Positions 17,679 through 25,843 of a DNA stretch of 64,000 nt are shown one piece after another; positions within the stretch are counted from its first letter, which is position 1; every line of letters starts with the position of its first letter. The notes below the pieces were generated by a model. The model saw only the letters and a program-made list of their open reading frames with translations, was not told where the DNA came from and ran no database searches. Made by a program: the position numbers and the translations under genes. The stretch comes from Siccirubricoccus sp. G192 (GTDB lineage Bacteria > Pseudomonadota > Alphaproteobacteria > Acetobacterales > Acetobacteraceae): contig NZ_JAHREN010000001.1 in the NCBI RefSeq assembly GCF_019084075.1, positions 4,056,501 to 4,120,500 of the forward strand, in the 5' to 3' direction.

Positions 17679-19268
17679 TCAGCCCGACAGCAACCCCGGC
17701 CGGCCGGCCTCCAGAACGAAACGGCCACGATCCTCGCGCGGGGCACCCGGGCGGGTCACGTAGGGAACGGCCCGGAAGGTGGTTTCCAGCCGGGCCGGGC
17801 TTGCCTCATGCAGGCAATAGCCGCGGCGGTTGTTGAAGAAGGCGATATGCGGGTTGCGCGCCAGCATCGCCGGGGTGGCGGGCAATGTCTCGCTGCCGTC
17901 GCCTGTACTGGTGATGCTGCTGCCCACGAATCCCGTGGCGAGCACGGGGCCTTCGGGGTCCAGCCGCAAATCGCCCGCCCAGGCATTGTGGACATCGCCG
18001 CTGAGGCTGAGGGCATTGGCCACGCGCCGCTCGGCAAGCCCCCGCAGCAGCCGGGCGCGCGCCGCGGGATAGCCGTCCCACTTGTCCATGGAGATGCCGC
18101 CATCGGCGAATTCGCGGCGCATCAGCATCACCTGCTGCGCCAGCACCTGCCAGGTGGCGCCGGAGGCGGCGAGCCCCTCCAGCAGCCAGGCTTCCTGCGC
18201 GGCGCCGAGCATCTGCGCCTCCGGCCGTTCCACCGCGGCGCAGGGTGGGGCGTTGCGGTCGCCGCAGAGCTGGTCGTCGCGATACTGCCGGGTGTCCAGC
18301 ACATGGATCTCGGCCAGCCGGCCGAAGCGGAGGCGGCGATGCGCCAGCACATCCGCCCCATGCGGGCGCTGCGCCAGACGCACCGGCATGTTCTCGTACC
18401 AGGCCTGGAAGGCGGTGGCACGCAGCGCCAGGAAGGCCTCGCGCGGCATCGCCACGGGGTGGCGCGGGCTCAGCCCATCCGCCTCGCTCACCGCGCCGGC
18501 CCAGTTGTTCTCCACCTCATGGTCGTCGAAGCTGGCGATGAAGGGATGCGCGGCATGCGCGGCGATAAGGTCGGGGTCGCTGTGGTATTGCGCGTAGCGC
18601 TGGCGGAAATCCTCCAGTGTCCGGCATTTGCCGCCGGCATGGCTCCGCACCGCTGGGCCGAAACCGCCGGGCTGGCCGGGCTGGCGGCCGGCATATTCGT
18701 AGATGTAGTCGCCATAGTGGAAGACGAAGTCGAGCTCCTCCTCCGCCACATGGCGCCACGAGGTGAAGAACCCGTGCTCGTAGTGCTGGCAGCCGGCATT
18801 GACGAAGCGCAGCCGGTCCGGCGTGGCGCCGGGCGCCGGCGCGGTGCGGCTGCGGCCCACCGGGCCCGCCTCGCCGGCCGCCAGGAAGCGGTACCAATAG
18901 GGCCGGCCGGGCGCCAGGCCACGCAATTCCACATGCAGGCTGAAGCCCGATTCGGCGCGCGCCACCGCACTGCCCCGCCGGGCGATCCGGGTGAAACCCG
19001 CATCCTCCGCCACTTCCCAGCGCAGTTCGGGCGTGGCATCGGGCGGCAACCCGCCGAGTGGCGCCAGGGGGTCCGGCGCCAGCCGGGTCCAGAGGACGAA
19101 GCCATCCGGCCAGGGATCGCCGCTGGCGACACCGAGGCTGAACAGGCTGCCGGAAGCGCCCTGCGCCGCGCCGGCCTGCGGCAGCGCCGCCAGCGCGCCG
19201 AGGCCGAGCGTGCCGCGCAGCAACTCCCGCCGCCCGCCCGCCGCTGGCGGAAGCCGCGTGCCCTCCAT
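17679..19268 (-). CDS. phoD: PhoD-family alkaline phosphatase, Tat-exported
   Basis: A 529-residue phosphodiesterase/phosphomonoesterase. The N-terminus shows a twin-arginine signal (GGRRELLRGTLGLGALAALPQAGAA, cleaved near residue 40). An N-terminal Fn3-like domain (SGDPWPDGFVLWTRLAPDP) precedes the metallophosphatase core. Metal-site motifs are NAGCQHYEHGFF, HYGDYIYEYAGR, SFDDHEVENNWAG and LSGDVHNAWAG. It is predicted to be periplasmic, releasing phosphate from organic esters. The start ATG 19268 puts the signal peptide at the N-terminus. It diverges from the flavoprotein gene (112 bp between starts). No Pho box is evident to me. Confidence 0.93.
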   Translation of the reverse strand: MEGTRLPPAAGGRRELLRGTLGLGALAALPQAGAAQGASGSLFSLGVASGDPWPDGFVLWTRLAPDPLAPLGGLPPDATPELRWEVAEDAGFTRIARRGSAVARAESGFSLHVELRGLAPGRPYWYRFLAAGEAGPVGRSRTAPAPGATPDRLRFVNAGCQHYEHGFFTSWRHVAEEELDFVFHYGDYIYEYAGRQPGQPGGFGPAVRSHAGGKCRTLEDFRQRYAQYHSDPDLIAAHAAHPFIASFDDHEVENNWAGAVSEADGLSPRHPVAMPREAFLALRATAFQAWYENMPVRLAQRPHGADVLAHRRLRFGRLAEIHVLDTRQYRDDQLCGDRNAPPCAAVERPEAQMLGAAQEAWLLEGLAASGATWQVLAQQVMLMRREFADGGISMDKWDGYPAARARLLRGLAERRVANALSLSGDVHNAWAGDLRLDPEGPVLATGFVGSSITSTGDGSETLPATPAMLARNPHIAFFNNRRGYCLHEASPARLETTFRAVPYVTRPGAPREDRGRFVLEAGRPGLLSG

Positions 19269-19380
19269 GCCAAGCCTCTTTCCCAAGCCATGCGCAAGCT
19301 GCCACGGCCCCAGGCGGGAGGCGAGCGGCTTGCGGCGGCCTGCCCCTCCGGTGAAGCTTCGCCAGCGGGAGGGCGCGTCC

Positions 19381-20625
19381 ATGCGGGCAATCATCATCGG
19401 CGGCGGCATCGGCGGCCTCACCACCGCCCTGGCCCTGCACGCCGCCGGGATCGGCGCGGAGGTCTTCGAGAGTGCGGCCGAGATCCGCCCGCTCGGCGTC
19501 GGCATCAACCTGCAGCCGCATGCGGTGCGCGAGTTGTCGGAGCTTGGGCTGGGCGAGGCGCTGGCCGGGGTTGGCGTCGCAACGCAGGAATTCGTCTATG
19601 CCAACCGCTTCGGCCAGGAGATCTGGGCGGAGCCCAGGGGCCTCGCCGCCGGCTATCATTGGCCGCAATACTCCATCCACCGCGGCCGGTTGCAGATGCT
19701 GCTCTGGGAGGCGGCGCGGGTGCGGCTGGGCGATGCCTGCCTGCATGCGGGGCGACGGCTGGTCGGATTCCGCCAGGACGCCGCCGGCGTCGCCGCGCGC
19801 TTTGCCGATGGCAGCCGAGCGGAGGGCGACCTGCTGGTGGCGGCGGATGGCATCCATTCCGTGGTGCGCGCCGCCTTCTTCCCGAATGAGGGTCCGCCGA
19901 AATGGAACGGCGCGCTGCTCTGGCGCGCGACCAGCCTGGCGCCGCCCTTCCGCACCGGCGCCAGCATGGTGCAGGCCGGGCACCGCGACCGGAAATTCGT
20001 CTGCTACCCGATCGGCACGGCCCCGGACGGGCGCAGCATCGTCAACTGGATCGGCGAGACGCGCCTCCCGGCCGACCATCCCTGGGCGCGCGAAGACTGG
20101 AACCGGCCCGGCCGCGTCGCCGATGTGCTGCCCCTCTTCGCGGACTGGCGCTTCGAATGGCTGGATGTGCCGGCGCTGATCCGGGCGGCGGAGGCGGTCT
20201 ATGAATTCCCCATGGTGGACCGCGACCCGCTGCCCTGGTGGACGCAGGGCCGCGTGACCCTGCTCGGCGATGCCGCGCATCCGATGTATCCGATCGGCTC
20301 CAACGGTGCGTCCCAGGCCATCCTCGATGCGCGCTGGCTGGCACTGCAACTGGCGACGCAGCCGGGCATCGAGGCGGCGCTGGCCGCCTATGAGGCCGCG
20401 CGGCGGCCGGCGACGGCGGCGGTGGTGGAGGCCAATCGCGGCGACGGTCCTGACCGCGTCATGGACCTAGTGCATGGCCGCGCACCCATGGGCTTCCACC
20501 GGCTGGAGAGTGTGGCCAGCCAGGCCGAGCTTGCGGCGCTGGTCGGCGGCTACAAGCGCGTGGCTGGCTTCGACCCGGCGACGCTGAATGCCCGGGAAAG
20601 CTGGAGCCCGCCCCAGGCCCGCTGA
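19381..20625 (+). CDS. PhzS-like flavin-dependent monooxygenase
   Basis: A 414-residue class A FAD monooxygenase. The dinucleotide fold is IIIGGGIGGLTTALALHAAG, followed by LGVGINLQPHAVRELSELGL and WPQYSIHRGRLQMLL, both typical of the phenazine PhzS-like subgroup. The DG motif is VAADGIHSVVRAAFFP and the GD motif is VTLLGDAAHPMYPIGSNGASQAILD. It would hydroxylate an aromatic substrate with NAD(P)H. No phenazine genes lie in the window, so 'flavin-dependent oxidoreductase' is the safe name. ATG 19381 starts directly at the FAD fold. Confidence 0.88.
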   Translation: MRAIIIGGGIGGLTTALALHAAGIGAEVFESAAEIRPLGVGINLQPHAVRELSELGLGEALAGVGVATQEFVYANRFGQEIWAEPRGLAAGYHWPQYSIHRGRLQMLLWEAARVRLGDACLHAGRRLVGFRQDAAGVAARFADGSRAEGDLLVAADGIHSVVRAAFFPNEGPPKWNGALLWRATSLAPPFRTGASMVQAGHRDRKFVCYPIGTAPDGRSIVNWIGETRLPADHPWAREDWNRPGRVADVLPLFADWRFEWLDVPALIRAAEAVYEFPMVDRDPLPWWTQGRVTLLGDAAHPMYPIGSNGASQAILDARWLALQLATQPGIEAALAAYEAARRPATAAVVEANRGDGPDRVMDLVHGRAPMGFHRLESVASQAELAALVGGYKRVAGFDPATLNARESWSPPQAR

Positions 20626-20659
20626 TCCTGATCCTGGCAGCCGCGCCGCCGCGCCCGGC

Positions 20660-21133
20660 TCAGGGCTGCGGCGGAATCCGCAGCACTTGGCCGGGATAGA
20701 TCTTGTCCGGGTCCTTCAGCATCGGCTGATTGGCCTCGAAGATCGCCTGGTACTTGTTGGCATTGCCGTAGTGCTGCTTCGCGATGGCCGAAAGCGTGTC
20801 ACCCTTGGCGACGGTGTAGAAGACCGGCTCCGGCGCCGAGGCCACCGCGGTGCTGATCGTCTCCTCCACCTTGGCGATGCCGGCGACATTGCCGGCGGCC
20901 AGGATCAGCTTCTCCCGCGTCGCCGCATCCGGCGCGGCACCGGAGATGCGCACCGTGTCGCCCTCGACCCGCACATCCATGCCCTGGGCAGGCAGGCCCA
21001 GCCGCTCCATCTCCGTGCGGATGGCCTCGGCGGCAGGCGGTGGCGGGGCGGGCTTGCTCTCATCCTGCACCGCGTCATGGCTGCCCAGGCCGATCAGCCT
21101 GCCTGCCGATTTGATGAAATTGAACAGTCCCAT
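20660..21133 (-). CDS. BON-LysM domain protein (Kbp/YgaU-like)
   Basis: A 157-residue protein with a short N-terminal MGLFNFIKSAGRLIG helix and a Pro-rich linker. A BON domain follows (about residues 45-105, VRISGAAPDAATREKL and NVAGIAKVEETI), then a C-terminal LysM (VFYTVAKGDTLSAIAKQHYGN to YPGQVLRIPP). The architecture equals E. coli Kbp (YgaU), a cytoplasmic K+-binding protein. The start ATG 21133 has a good GGAGG site. It diverges (about 150-200 bp) from a three-gene operon of envelope-type proteins and may belong to the same functional unit. Confidence 0.88.
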   Translation of the reverse strand: MGLFNFIKSAGRLIGLGSHDAVQDESKPAPPPPAAEAIRTEMERLGLPAQGMDVRVEGDTVRISGAAPDAATREKLILAAGNVAGIAKVEETISTAVASAPEPVFYTVAKGDTLSAIAKQHYGNANKYQAIFEANQPMLKDPDKIYPGQVLRIPPQP

Positions 21134-21333
21134 GGCAACCTCCAGTTCCGCGACTTCCAGAAGCCGCGGTGGAATAGCGCAAAGGTTTACCGAAGGTTTG
21201 CCGAACCGCTGGGGCCGCGATGCTATCTTCCCTGTCATCCAGGCCGGCAGCCACGCTGGCCAGCGAGAGAGAGGCCACGCGCCATGGATCAGCCGCAGAC
21301 GCCAAGCGCACCACCCCCGCCACGCGGCCGGCG

Positions 21334-22506
21334 ATGGGGCAGCCCATGCGCTATCTCGACAAGGCCATGGGCGCGCTGCGCGACCTCGGCCTGCCGCTGC
21401 CGGAGCCGGCGGCGCAGGAAAGCCCCATCACCGCGCTGCTCGCCCGGATCAGCGGGCTCGACCAGGACCGGGTGGTGCTGATCGCCCGCGTGCTGAACCA
21501 GGCCACCACCTTCAACGAGGTGGTGCGCGAGCAGATCAAGGCGATGGAGATCGGCAGCCGCTACCAGGAGATCACCAACGCCTTCAACTCCATCCGGGAC
21601 GATGCGCGGGAGATGGTGCGGCAGGTGGAGGACGGGCGGATCAGCACCACCGAACGCCTCTCCAACATCTGGCAGAAGGCGACGCGCGGCGACATCGCCG
21701 ACCGCTTCGGCAAGATCCGCCACACCTACCTGGACGTGTCGCGCGACACCAAGGACCAGATCGAGCGCGAGCACGCCATCCTGGAAGCCTATCGCGATTT
21801 CCGCGGCGCCATGAAGGAGGCCGAGGTAATGGCCTTCGAGGTGCTGAAGACGGCCGAAGGCAAGCTCGCCGAGGCGAAGACCCGCATGGAGGCGGCCTCC
21901 CGCACCGTCGAGGGCGCCGCCACCACCGAACCTGCCGAACGCGCCCGGCTGGAACTGGCGCGCGACGAGGCCCTGCGCGCCTTGCAGGCCGAGGAAGGCC
22001 GCTACCAGATCGCCAAGGACCTCTCGGACAACCTCACCGTGTCCTACAATACCTCCGAGGTCATCATGGCGCGGCTGGTGCAGACCACCAGCGCCAAGGA
22101 GCGGGTCTGGCAGCAATCGGTCAGCTTCTTCTCGACCAATGAGGCGGTGCTGACCGCGCTGACCGCCAGCTTCACCGGGCTGCACGGGCTGAACGAAAGC
22201 ACCCGCACCCTGGAAGGCATGAAGGAGGGCGTGAACCAGAGCCTGGAAGTGCTGGCCGAGATCGGCGGCAAGGTGCAGGAGGCGGCGCTCAAGGCCGGCT
22301 ATGGCCCGACCATCCGGGCGGATGCCGTGAAGAAGCTGGTGGATTCCGTGGTCACCTACCAGACCCGCTCGCAGGAGATCATCGCCGAGATGCGCGAGAG
22401 CGCCACCGCGAACAGCGAGGAGATCCGCCGCGCGGTCGAGGATGCGAAGCGCCGCATGGCGCGGCTGGCGCAGGACGCCGCCGCCGTGGCCCCGCATGCC
22501 GCCTGA
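21334..22506 (+). CDS. 'Cell surface protein' family, helical coiled-coil protein
   Basis: An almost entirely helical protein of about 390 residues from MGQPMRYLDKAMGALRDLG, with long heptad stretches (FRGAMKEAEVMAFEVLKTAEGKLAEAK region and EEGRYQIAKDLSDNL). The segment IMARLVQTTSAKERVWQQS, then VSFFSTNEAVLTALTASFTG, recalls the TelA/'cell surface protein' group seen in Rhodobacterales and Rhizobiales. There is no signal peptide or membrane helix, so 'surface' is only a legacy name. An alternative start, ATG 21284 (MDQPQTPSA), has a much better ribosome site (GAGAGAGG) but is out of frame; one missing base near 21309 would connect it. It overlaps the next gene by 11 bp. Confidence 0.75.
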   Translation: MGQPMRYLDKAMGALRDLGLPLPEPAAQESPITALLARISGLDQDRVVLIARVLNQATTFNEVVREQIKAMEIGSRYQEITNAFNSIRDDAREMVRQVEDGRISTTERLSNIWQKATRGDIADRFGKIRHTYLDVSRDTKDQIEREHAILEAYRDFRGAMKEAEVMAFEVLKTAEGKLAEAKTRMEAASRTVEGAATTEPAERARLELARDEALRALQAEEGRYQIAKDLSDNLTVSYNTSEVIMARLVQTTSAKERVWQQSVSFFSTNEAVLTALTASFTGLHGLNESTRTLEGMKEGVNQSLEVLAEIGGKVQEAALKAGYGPTIRADAVKKLVDSVVTYQTRSQEIIAEMRESATANSEEIRRAVEDAKRRMARLAQDAAAVAPHAA

Positions 22507-23452
22507 CGTGCCCGCACCTGCCGCGCCCGCGCCGGCGGCACCGCCGCTCGACGAGACCATGCTGGCGATGGATGTGGTGGACACGCTCCGCCACGCCGAG
22601 ACGCTGGTGGAGCGCGAACTCTCCGCCGAGGACCGGGCCGCGCAGTTGAAGCAGCGGCTGCGCGAGATCTATGCCGGCCAGGGCATCGCGGTGCCGGAGC
22701 ATATCCTGGACCAGGGCGTGGCGGCGCTGGAGGAGCACCGCTTCGCCTATCGCCCGACGCCGCCCGGCCCGGCGCGCAGCCTGGCGACGCTCTGGGTGAC
22801 GCGGGCGCGGTGGGGGCGGCCGCTGGTCTTCGCGCTTGGCCTGCTGGTGCTGCTCGGCGGCGGCTGGTGGTTCGGCGTGCACCGGCCGGCGGAGCAGGCC
22901 CGCATCGCCGAGCAGCAGGAGTTGGAGGAGGGACTGCCGCGGGCGCTCCGCGCCGAACATGCGCGCGTGCTGGCCACCACCCAGGAGGCGGCACCGCGCG
23001 AACGCGCCGCCCGGCTGCTGGCGGAAGGCGAGGCCGCCGCCCGGGCCGGCGCGCTGGGTGATGCCCGCGCCCGCCTGGCCTCCTTGCAGGAGTTGCAGCA
23101 GGTGCTGGCGCAGGACTACGCGGTGCGCATCGTCTCCCGCCCCGGCGAGCCCTCCGGCGTCTGGCGCGTGCCGGAGGCCAATCCGCGCGGCCGCAATTTC
23201 TACCTGATCGTCGAGGCAGTGGACCGCAATGGCCGGCCGGTGGAGGTCCCGATCACCAGCGAGGAGGATGGCCGCACTGCCCGCGTCTCGAAATGGGGCC
23301 TGCGCGTGCCGGCGGAGGAGTTCGAACGGGTGCGCCAGGACAAGCTGCGCGACGGCATGGTGGGCCAGCCGGTGGTCGGCGTGAAACAGGCCGGGCAGAT
23401 GGCCCCGGCCTGGACGGTGCCCACCACCGGTGGCGCGATTCTCTCATGGTAG
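22496..23452 (+). CDS. DUF6384-type single-pass membrane protein
   Basis: A 318-residue protein: a Pro/Ala-rich start, then a helical cytoplasmic part containing MDVVDTLRHAETLVEREL and LKQRLREIYAGQGIAVPE. One transmembrane helix follows (residues 109-127, PLVFALGLLVLLGGGWWFG), then a coiled coil and a C-terminal beta-rich domain (VRIVSRPGEPSGVWRV, RNFYLIVEAVDRNGRPVEV, VGVKQAGQMAPAWTVP). The domain layout fits the DUF6384 family; its function is unknown. It starts inside the previous gene (ATG 22496) and is followed 7 bp later by another coiled-coil gene, so these are a translationally linked operon. Confidence 0.75.
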   Translation: MPPDVPAPAAPAPAAPPLDETMLAMDVVDTLRHAETLVERELSAEDRAAQLKQRLREIYAGQGIAVPEHILDQGVAALEEHRFAYRPTPPGPARSLATLWVTRARWGRPLVFALGLLVLLGGGWWFGVHRPAEQARIAEQQELEEGLPRALRAEHARVLATTQEAAPRERAARLLAEGEAAARAGALGDARARLASLQELQQVLAQDYAVRIVSRPGEPSGVWRVPEANPRGRNFYLIVEAVDRNGRPVEVPITSEEDGRTARVSKWGLRVPAEEFERVRQDKLRDGMVGQPVVGVKQAGQMAPAWTVPTTGGAILSW

Positions 23453-23459
23453 GCACCCG

Positions 23460-24899
23460 ATGCTGAGCGGCCCGCAGCTTTTCGACAGTTTCGACGAACG
23501 CCTCCGCCGCGCCCAGCGCGAGGCCGCCGCCACACAAGGCGAAGCCGAAGCCATCGCGGCGCGGCGCGATCAGGCCCGCGCCGCCCAGGCCGAGGCGCTG
23601 CGTGCCCTGGCCCGGCTGCGCCTCGCTGGCCTGCGCGACGGCCAGGCCACGCTCGGCCGGCTGGATGCGGCCGGGGAGCAGGTGCGCAGGCTGCTGGAAG
23701 CGCGCGCCGCGGCGGTTGCGGAAGCCGATGCCAGCCTCGCCGCCCGGCGCCAGGCGGTGGCCGCGGCGCAGGCGGAGCGCGACCGCGCCGCCACCCTGCT
23801 GCACGAGGCGGAGGCCGCGGCCGAGCGGAGCCTCGCCGCGGCCCGCGAGCGCGCCGCCGGGAATCCCGAATGGCAGCGCCTGCGCGCCGCCGCCGAGGAC
23901 TCCGCCCGCATCGCCGCCCGCGCCACGCAGAAGTCCGGCCTGGCGCAACAGGATCTGGAGGCGAAGGGCCGGCCCTATCTCGACGATCCGCTCTTTGCCT
24001 ATCTGTGGCAGCGCGGCTATGGCACCGCCCGCTACCGGGCCGGGCCGCTGACCCGGCTGCTGGATGGCTGGGTGGCGCGCGTCGCGGATTATGAGCCGGC
24101 CCGGCGCGACTACGCGCTGCTCAGCGAACTCCCACCGCGCCTGGCCGCCCATGCGGAGCGGATGCGGCAAGCGGCGGAGGCGGCCGCTGCGGCCCTGGCG
24201 GTGGAGGAGCGGCACCTGGCCGGCCTGCCCGAGGATGCCGGGCTCGACGCACCGCGCCAGGCACTCGCGGCGGCGGAGGCGGCCCTCGATGCCACGGAGG
24301 CCGAAGCCGGCAAGGCGGAGGCTGCGCGCGCGGCACTGGCCGGGGGTGAGGATGCGGCCATGCGGGAGGCGATGGCGCAGCTTGAAGCGGCTCTGGGCGC
24401 GGAAAGCCTGCGCTCGCTCCGCGATTCCGCCCTCCGCACCCCGACCCCCGAGGATGATGCCATCGTCGCCCGGCTGGAGGCCGCCGCCGCCGCACGGGAG
24501 CGGGCGGAGCGCGAGCTGGGCGCCGCACGCACGGCGGCCGAGGCGGCACGCCGGCGGCTCATGGAGGTGCAGTCGCTGCGGCAGGAAATGCGGCAGCGCG
24601 GCTATGGGCGGGGCCAGTGGGATTTCCGCGACGGTGCGCTGATCGGCGTGCTGGTCGGGGAATTGCTGCGCGGCGGCCTGAGCCGCGACGGCTTCTGGGA
24701 CCGCATGGGACAGCACCGCGTGCCCGATGCCGGGCCCTGGGGCGGCCAGGGAGGCGGCGGCCCCTGGGGCGGCGGAGCTTGGGGCGGCGGGCAGGATGGT
24801 GGCTTCGGCACCGGCGGCGGCTTCGGCGGCAATGGCGGCTTCCGCACCGGCGGCCAGATGGGCGGCGGCGGCGGGTTCAAGACCGGCGGGTCGTTCTAG
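23460..24899 (+). CDS. Ala/Arg-rich coiled-coil protein with Gly-rich tail, 479 aa
   Basis: Starts MLSGPQLFDSFDERLRRAQ and continues as an Ala/Arg/Glu-rich coiled coil. A central non-repetitive block (about residues 177-215, GRPYLDDPLFAYLWQRGYGT and RAGPLTRLLDGWVARVADYE) looks conserved. The last 60 residues, after WDRMGQHR, are low-complexity Gly/Trp/Phe repeats (WGGG, GFGTGGGFGG, GGGFKTGG). No signal peptide. Gly-rich tails of this kind can drive self-association. It is the third gene of the operon with the 'cell surface' and DUF6384 proteins. No function is known. Confidence 0.7.
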   Translation: MLSGPQLFDSFDERLRRAQREAAATQGEAEAIAARRDQARAAQAEALRALARLRLAGLRDGQATLGRLDAAGEQVRRLLEARAAAVAEADASLAARRQAVAAAQAERDRAATLLHEAEAAAERSLAAARERAAGNPEWQRLRAAAEDSARIAARATQKSGLAQQDLEAKGRPYLDDPLFAYLWQRGYGTARYRAGPLTRLLDGWVARVADYEPARRDYALLSELPPRLAAHAERMRQAAEAAAAALAVEERHLAGLPEDAGLDAPRQALAAAEAALDATEAEAGKAEAARAALAGGEDAAMREAMAQLEAALGAESLRSLRDSALRTPTPEDDAIVARLEAAAAARERAERELGAARTAAEAARRRLMEVQSLRQEMRQRGYGRGQWDFRDGALIGVLVGELLRGGLSRDGFWDRMGQHRVPDAGPWGGQGGGGPWGGGAWGGGQDGGFGTGGGFGGNGGFRTGGQMGGGGGFKTGGSF

Positions 24900-24927
24900 C
24901 CGCCCACGAAGTCCGAGGGAGGGGAGC

Positions 24928-25251
24928 ATGATCGTCCGCATCTGGCGCGGCTGGACCAGCCTGGAGAATGCCGCGGCCTATGAGGACCTGCTACGCGGCA
25001 CCATCTTCCCGGGCATCGCGGCGCGCGGCATCCCCGGCGCCGGGCGCATCGAGTTGCTGCGCCGGGCCGAAGGGCAGGAAGTGGAATTCGCCACCATCAT
25101 GTGGTTCGCGGATTGGGAGGCGGTTCGGCAATTCGCCGGGCCGGAGATGGAGGTCGCCGTGGTGCCGCCCGCCGCCCGCGCCCTGCTCTCCCGCTTCGAC
25201 GCACGATCCCTGCACTACGAGCAGCGCGAGCAGCGGAGCCTGCGGCCGTAG
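24928..25251 (+). CDS. Antibiotic biosynthesis monooxygenase (ABM)-like protein
   Basis: A 107-residue dimeric alpha/beta-barrel type protein. The first strand is MIVRIWRGWTSLENAAAYEDLL, followed by the helix YEDLLRGTIFPGIAARGIPG, the strand RIELLRRAEGQEVEFATIMWF, and the helix DWEAVRQFAGPEMEVAVVPP. Such domains act on quinones, heme or carry no catalysis at all. ATG 24928 has a textbook GAGGGAGGGGAG ribosome site. Its stop abuts the convergent Lrp gene by 1 bp. Specific activity unknown. Confidence 0.75.
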   Translation: MIVRIWRGWTSLENAAAYEDLLRGTIFPGIAARGIPGAGRIELLRRAEGQEVEFATIMWFADWEAVRQFAGPEMEVAVVPPAARALLSRFDARSLHYEQREQRSLRP

Positions 25252-25252
25252 T

Positions 25253-25726
25253 TCAGACCGGCACCTCGCCCGGCGGCTTCAGCGCGGTCAGCACGAAGGA
25301 GGATCGCGTCTCTTTCACGCCGGGCATGCGCAGGAGCGCCTTCAGGGCGAATTCCGCGTAGGTTTCGAAATCCGCGGCCAGGACGTGCAGCAGGTAGTCC
25401 ATCTCGCCACTCATCGCATAGGCGGCAAGCACCTCCGGCCGTGCCGCCAGGGCCTTCTGGAACCGCTCCACCACCTCCTCCGCATGGCTTTCCAGCGCCA
25501 CCATGACGAAAGCCTGCAAGGGCAGGCCAAGCCGCGCGGGGTCGAGCAGCGCGGCATAGCGGGTGATCACCCCGGCCGCCTCCAGCCGCGACAGCCGGCG
25601 CTGGCAGGGGGTGGGGGAAAGCCCGACCTGCCCAGCCAGCGCCACCACGGGCAGGCGGCCGTCGCGTTGCAGGGCGCCCAGGATGCGGCGGTCGATGGCA
25701 TCGAGTTCGATGGCGGATTTCGCCAT
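25253..25726 (-). CDS. Lrp/AsnC family regulator beside phhA
   Basis: A 157-residue regulator: N-terminal winged helix-turn-helix (LDAIDRRILGALQRDGR, then LAGQVGLSPTPCQRRLSRLE) followed by a RAM amino-acid-binding domain (LQAFVMVALESHAEEVVERF to VTALKPPGEVPV). It diverges from phhA-hpd, sharing a 117-bp promoter region that contains an AT-rich inverted repeat. Divergent Lrp-type activators of phhA responding to Phe or Tyr are known (PhhR-independent types exist), so control of phenylalanine/tyrosine breakdown is the likely job. Confidence 0.88.
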   Translation of the reverse strand: MAKSAIELDAIDRRILGALQRDGRLPVVALAGQVGLSPTPCQRRLSRLEAAGVITRYAALLDPARLGLPLQAFVMVALESHAEEVVERFQKALAARPEVLAAYAMSGEMDYLLHVLAADFETYAEFALKALLRMPGVKETRSSFVLTALKPPGEVPV

Positions 25727-25766
25727 GGTGGCTAGCCTTCATAGCTATTTTCGCCCAGGTTAGCGG

Positions 25767-25780
25767 TTTTGAGGCCAAAA
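25767..25780. promoter_or_regulatory. Candidate Lrp operator (inverted repeat TTTTG/CAAAA)
   Basis: The arms TTTTG and CAAAA are separated by AGGC, in an AT-rich island between the divergent Lrp gene and phhA. A second pair, TTTTCG (from 25749) and CGAAAA (to 25792), brackets it. Lrp/AsnC proteins prefer imperfect AT-rich palindromes, so the position and form fit, but this is inference from sequence only. Confidence 0.35.
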
Positions 25781-25843
25781 TTCGCCGAAAACCCCTCACC
25801 CCTCTGGCGCATTCTATTCGGCAGCGTGCCGCAGGAGGCCGTG

